Positions 51,101-57,354 of a stretch of 64,000 bases of DNA are shown one piece after another. The notes beneath the pieces are model-generated. The model was not told the origin of the DNA. It worked only from the letters and a program-made list of their open reading frames with translations, and ran no database searches. How positions within the stretch are numbered: the stretch's first letter is position 1; every line of letters starts with the position of its first letter. Source of the DNA: Siphonodentalium dalli (lineage: Eukaryota > Mollusca > Scaphopoda > Gadilida > Siphonodentaliidae); the NCBI GenBank assembly GCA_032622095.1, contig CP136068.1, positions 56,564,025 to 56,628,024 of the forward strand, given 5' to 3'. The translations under genes were made by a program, and so were the position numbers.

Positions 51101-54100
51101 CTGCGAGATATGTTCTCTTAAAATTCCCGTCGACATTATGTTTACCATACTATGGTATGGGTAAACATAAAAAACAATCCCCCCCTTTTTTTTTCCTTCC
51201 GTTACCGGAAACATTGTGCTTTTTCATTTAGGCCTAAACAAAACTTTGACAAATAATGTGTAGGCATTACCTCATCAGTAATTATACCAGTTGTTTCTGC
51301 TGCAAAACTGTCAGGACAATGTGCATAGTCATTCGCGAGATGTTTAATAGCATCAAGATCAGAAGACACAACATGCCTGAAATGGAAAGCCTATTATCAA
51401 TTATAAAGTTTAGTATAAAGCAAAAATGTTTTATTACTAAAATTTCATAAACTTTCGGTCATAATTTTAATGGTTTGAAGTCTGAATTTATACCCAGTTA
51501 TGCTCACTTAAATTGTTGCATCCCAGTCCAAAAGGTTGATAGATATTCTTCAGGAGAGACTTTATATGCCGTGGAAAAATTATTCACATCATAGAATCTA
51601 TAAAGTGAGTAGATGGGCGCGAAGCGCCCGGGATGGTCGAAAAGATCGAGTAATCTTCTCCTTCACCCCACGGTTTGTTGTTGTTGGAGATATGGCACAC
51701 AGAAAATAGTCATGTCTGAACACGGCAAAAGCGGACACAATTGAATTAATGTTATCTCTTTGATTGAATTGAATGGATGGATTATTTGGGGAAGAGCCCA
51801 CGAGCTTTAATATGGGGTGTGAGGGGTGACCCGGTGGGTCCCTTTAATATATGGTTGAGCTGAGCGTGTCATCTGGTGCGCTGAAAAAGGAGCGGGGCCT
51901 GTGTTATAATTTTAAAATAGTGTTAATTTGTTAGTTGTTTAAAAAAACAACCGCAAGGCAGAGCGTGTGATTCAATGTGATTCAATGTGCCATCATACCG
52001 CTATCAGACAGTATGTTTTGTTTATTTCGTTGTTTCTGGATGGGCCGCCCTACATTCCATAGCACGGGCGTAGGTGAAGACTCTGACAATTTTATGTGCA
52101 GAGTTATCTGGGTTCCGATAAGTGAAGTAAATCTGAAGATTATGTACAAGATAGACTTTAATTGTTGACGATGTGAATGGTTTTGTACAGAGATATATAT
52201 GATTACATGATTACATTCAATAGATTTTTTTGGTTTTATATATTTTTTTTTGGTAATTTCTTTATTTTGTTAAAATTATGTATACATTTAGTTCATGTCA
52301 GTGTGTTCTTGAGCCGTGAGCCGTCCTGCTCCCGAAGAAATGTCAAAGCGGCAAGCGGGACGAACATATTTTGGTATATGTCGTTCCTAACTCGTTGAGA
52401 GCTATGACCACTTATGGGTCTGTAGTTCCTGCACCCCACCCCAAGCTAGTGCTGGGTCGGTTTTCAAGCCGGATCCCGCTTGGTATCATAGAATCTAGAA
52501 TAAATTACCCCTTTTATAATCCAGCATGAAACAATAAAGTTTAGCTTTTTTCATTTAAACCAACAACCAAATTCACCAAGGATATGTGCGCCCAAATTAA
52601 CTGTGAAAAAATATTTTTGTCTGGAACTAGGGCAGACATTACTAATGGGAAAATACCAAGAGATGAACCGTATTGGCAGATAATTCAGACATCCATGTTT
52701 CCTCGATACAAGGCTAGACATGTATTTTCATTCTTATTCAGGTCCAACTGGGGTGCTCTTTCTTTAACCATCATGAAATAATCGTGGCACTGTGATTGGC
52801 TTTAATTTTGTCGGCCTCAATTTTTGTGGTTTCTTATAAAAAGGTTATTTTGTTGGGATGTGAATTCGTGAATCAGGTATCATTTATCCACATCAAAAGG
52901 TCATAAAATTGTAAGTTTATGACATTTTGAGTAGACATTATTGAGAAATCGAAACCCCAGGTATTCCGGCGCTGAAAGGGTATCATGCAATCAGCTTCAT
53001 TTCACACGCTAATGAGGTATTCATTTAGTGTTTTATGTAACCTGCGCATGGTGAAGCCATTAGCCTTTATTAAGAGTTCAATTCATTGAGCATTGTTTAT
53101 ACAAAGTGTTATAGCAGGGATCAGACAATGATGTATATAAATAGTTATGAATAGGCAATTAACAAATGAACAGTCATGTCTCTCACTTCATGGTTAAAAT
53201 GTGGAAAAGTCGAAACGCTGGTCTTCCCGATCCAAAAAATTTAACTGACGCACAACATGCTGCAGCAACTTTAGTCATGAATGATGCCGTTGACATGATC
53301 GTTGGCAAAGGATCACTGCAACTATCTCAAATAGGGAAGCGTGGTGAGTATTCACATCATTGTGGCGAAATTCATGCCAAGATTGCTAGATATGCGATTG
53401 ACAATGATGTTGCAAAAGCTTCCAGGAAATTTACAACAGAATTCGACAAAAATGTTCACGCCAAGTGGGTTGATCACTGCTATCGAGGCAGTATCACAAA
53501 GGAAGGAATTAATTATATCTGGATTCACAAAAGCTGGACTTTCTAGTGCTAAATCATAAATATATGTTAAATGTTCTGAATGTAAATATTGTTTAAGATC
53601 ATGACTGATATCTCAATAAAATTAATTTTGTTTCATCTCGTCTTCAGCATTTTATTTTTCAACCCATTTTACGGCATGTCGAAAACCGACTTCAGGCCAA
53701 TATTCATTCCGATCTCGTGTAATGAGATTTTCTCTGGTTTATTCTGAGTAAATTTATTTCATTGGGTTTTGATTTCGTGGTTTGGTCGAACCACAATATG
53801 AACGAATAATGAACCCCCACGAATAAAAAATATTTTAAAATACAATGTTTTGATTTCTGCAATTTTATTGGCAGCTTTCCGCAAATAAAACACTTTACTT
53901 CTTTACTTTAAATGGAGATGTAGTGGGAAAAAACTTTCAATTCATTTACTTCCTGTGTACCAGACATTACCCACTCAATCAACACAGACTACTGAATGAA
54001 GGTAGTCAAAACTTGGTGAAAATTTCGAGGGAAGAAAGATAGCTCTGCTAGGATGTCTCTTGTGCAAACATGTTTCGAAAATGGTGGAAAATAGAATAGA

Positions 54101-57100
54101 ACAGCTACCGACGGCAAACTATCTCCCACAATTGCGAACCCGTCTCATTTTAGTCATCAATCTATAACTTGATTCTTAGAAGCAGAAAATGCATGCGTAA
54201 ATTAAATAATACAGTTACAGTACATTTTCAGATGAAACACATGAAGTCAATTAAATTGAGTAATACATTGCGATCGTCACAAGTTTGATGATATTTCAGT
54301 TTGGGTGGGTGAGACAAATCAAGTTATGGGCTATGGGTAACTTGGAAAGATTATGTTGGTACAGTCGATTGAACATTGTCCTTCATTGGCGCATTTTTGT
54401 ACAAAAATTATTGTGCATTATCTTAATTTATACAGACGCATAGGGAAACGTTCACGAAAATCAATGGCTGTTATATACATTGTTGTGTGTTACTATCCCA
54501 CACTTATGGAAGCATAAAATAGAAGTAATTCCCTTTCACAAGGCATCACAACTCAACTCTGGTGAAAAGTTAAGGAGCAGTGCTGTTGTACATGTATTTG
54601 CATGTTTTTCTTGAATTCCCGAATTTGTTTATTTACTTTTTTGAAAAAGGGACTGGTTTCTGACCACGACCGACCTATTTGTATAGTAATGATCCTATTT
54701 TCCTGCCAGAACAATGATTCCTGACCCGCAGATATGAATTGAGCACCCAAAATTTCCAAATCAAGCATTTTCCAGTCGCCCAAATTCATCTGACCGGCAC
54801 GCTCAAATTAGCCCTGGATTACTCGCTGACAAATCTTAACTCCAGTTACAAAAGGACATTTACATACGAACATGAGCTAAATCAGGTTGGTTGCTTTAGT
54901 TTATAGTGTACAGGAATATTTGAAGAACTCCTTTTTCCTTGAATAAAATTGGAAAAAGCAGCAGCCGACGGCAGTATCCCCCGCCTAGATGGCAAAGTTG
55001 GAGATGGGCATTTTCAAAATATGCTAAAAAAAAATTTAATTCAGTTAATATTAGTTTGAGATTGGTTAATTATTGTTTTAGTTGGGACTTAAAATTTAAA
55101 TTGCAATGCCAAAAAATCAAAGGGCTTTAAGTCTGGTAAAAATGCATATCCGGGCCTAGTTTGTGAAACTCGTTTCATATTGTGAACATTCATGGGTGAC
55201 TTCGCTTTCTGATTTAAATCTTTCATTTCCTCTTATATATATATTAGTTTTGTGCTTAGAATCCTCAAATAGATATGCAATAGTGTTGGGAGGTTGTGGA
55301 ATTTACGTTTCGGTTTCGGTTTTTGTGGGGTGAAAAACTCGGTCTCCGTTTCGGTGTCGGTTTTAGTATGCAATCACTTAACGTATAGCAATCAGTCCCA
55401 CATACATTGTAACTGGACAAAACAGGCACTACCAGTTACAGAGGGTTGGGGTAAGTTGGGGAACAGCTTGCTGTGTTGATAACTCATGAACTATAGTGAG
55501 AATGTGAGATAATAGTCATATAGAACTATCAAGTTTAGGCACACACAAAATAGTTGTGTTTCTGGTTACCCGACCGACCATATTTCTTGATGCCGACCGA
55601 TATCATTTACAATCAATACTGCATTATGACTTTTGAATAGTTTAAAGACAAGGCCGCAGTAATCAATCAGTTACGATGTAGCACGTGCCCAATTCCTGGA
55701 CAATGCTGATGTAATTACGCGTTTGATGTTCCCGCTCAGTTTGTGGGTGAGAGATACCGATATGTGCAAAAATAACTGCCGCGATCAACAATTACGACGC
55801 AAAATAAGTGCATGTCCATGGATACAGCAATTGGCCGGCTCAAATTTGTAATATTTCGTTGAAAGTTATAGATATTAAAAAGTTCAATTTTATTGACCAA
55901 TTAGTCGGAAGAATGAAGTTTCAGAAATTGCAGTTCAAACTACCGACTTTATTTCCGCACAGAACAAAATGTTTCGTCATCCTCTTTTAACCCACATCAA
56001 TTCAAATAAAATGCACACTTATTCTACGACAGTTGATAACAAGAGGTGTGCACTCCAGTGCTAGCATACCCCCACCGTGGCAAATTCAACCCGCATTATC
56101 CGTAAACTCAACAAAAAAGATTTTTAACTTTAAAGAAAAATTGCAATATTACGAAAAACAGTCTGAGCCAATCCCTAGCCGCATCATGTAGAGAGGGTAT
56201 TGTGAGAAGCATGAATACCAAATTATTGAAATCGGTTCATATTTGTTAAAGTTATTAAGTCGGACAGAATTTTCGAAGTCAAAATAAGTCGAAAAAGAGG
56301 CGTAACTTGAAAAAAAAAAGTCGGACCAAACGGCAATTAGCATCATGCGGAGAGACCGTCCTAAGGAGATTGCATACAAAAAAAATTTGAAATCGGTTCA
56401 TAGTTGTTCGAGTTATGAGGTCGGATGGACGGACGGACAGACAGACACACGGAGGGAGAAAGCGTGACAGACAGACGGACGGACGCAGTCAATCCAGTAT
56501 ACCCCCCATTTTCTTCGAAAGTGGGGGTATAATAAAGGTGACAAAAGTCAACGACCTACTGCATTTAATTCGTGTTGACTGTGTAGCCATTCATCAATCG
56601 AAAAATATTAAAAAAATTTCAGACTTCCAACATGTTCACAAGGAAAATGCAATTAAGCATTCAATATGAACTACTATCTTATTCCTCAGTATGAATTCAT
56701 TACACCTCCGGGACTTTTTTTCAGAATGAGGCAATAATTGTTGACTTGAGTATCCTTAACCCTTTCCTGTCAGGAGCTGGGCTGGTGCAGTATAAAGATC
56801 CTGTGTCATTGCATTGGCTTACAATGTCAAAGTAAATATTGTTAGGCCAATGTATTCTATATATATGCGAGGCTCCCTGTGGTACAGAAATCTCGAAAAA
56901 TTTCAGGAAGCTCCAGTCATGGAAGGGATAAAGAGAACTGTTTCTTATTTCACCTTTCCCTGTGGGTTCTATTTAGTGGGGGATACGCAGCCTAATGCAG
57001 GTGATGTAGGCATTAAATTGTGATTTAGGGAATGTGTCTGAAAGGAAATATGGTCAAGGGGAAAGGATCCTTAAAGGAACCCACTGTATCTCTAGTGGAA

Positions 57101-57318
57101 ACTCTAGAAATTATGGACATGGTAACAAAATGAGCCATCTCACAAGTATGGTGAATAAAATTCACAAATATGTTGGTGATATCAGATGAACATCTTTGCA
57201 ATTAGTATGTCTTCTTAATCCCTATCCCATATATGAGAAAGGGATTAACAAAACAAATATTTTCATCCAATATCATGAAATATCATTGATATTCCCTATA
57301 CCTAATTATATACATATC

Positions 57319-57354
<36 letters not shown>

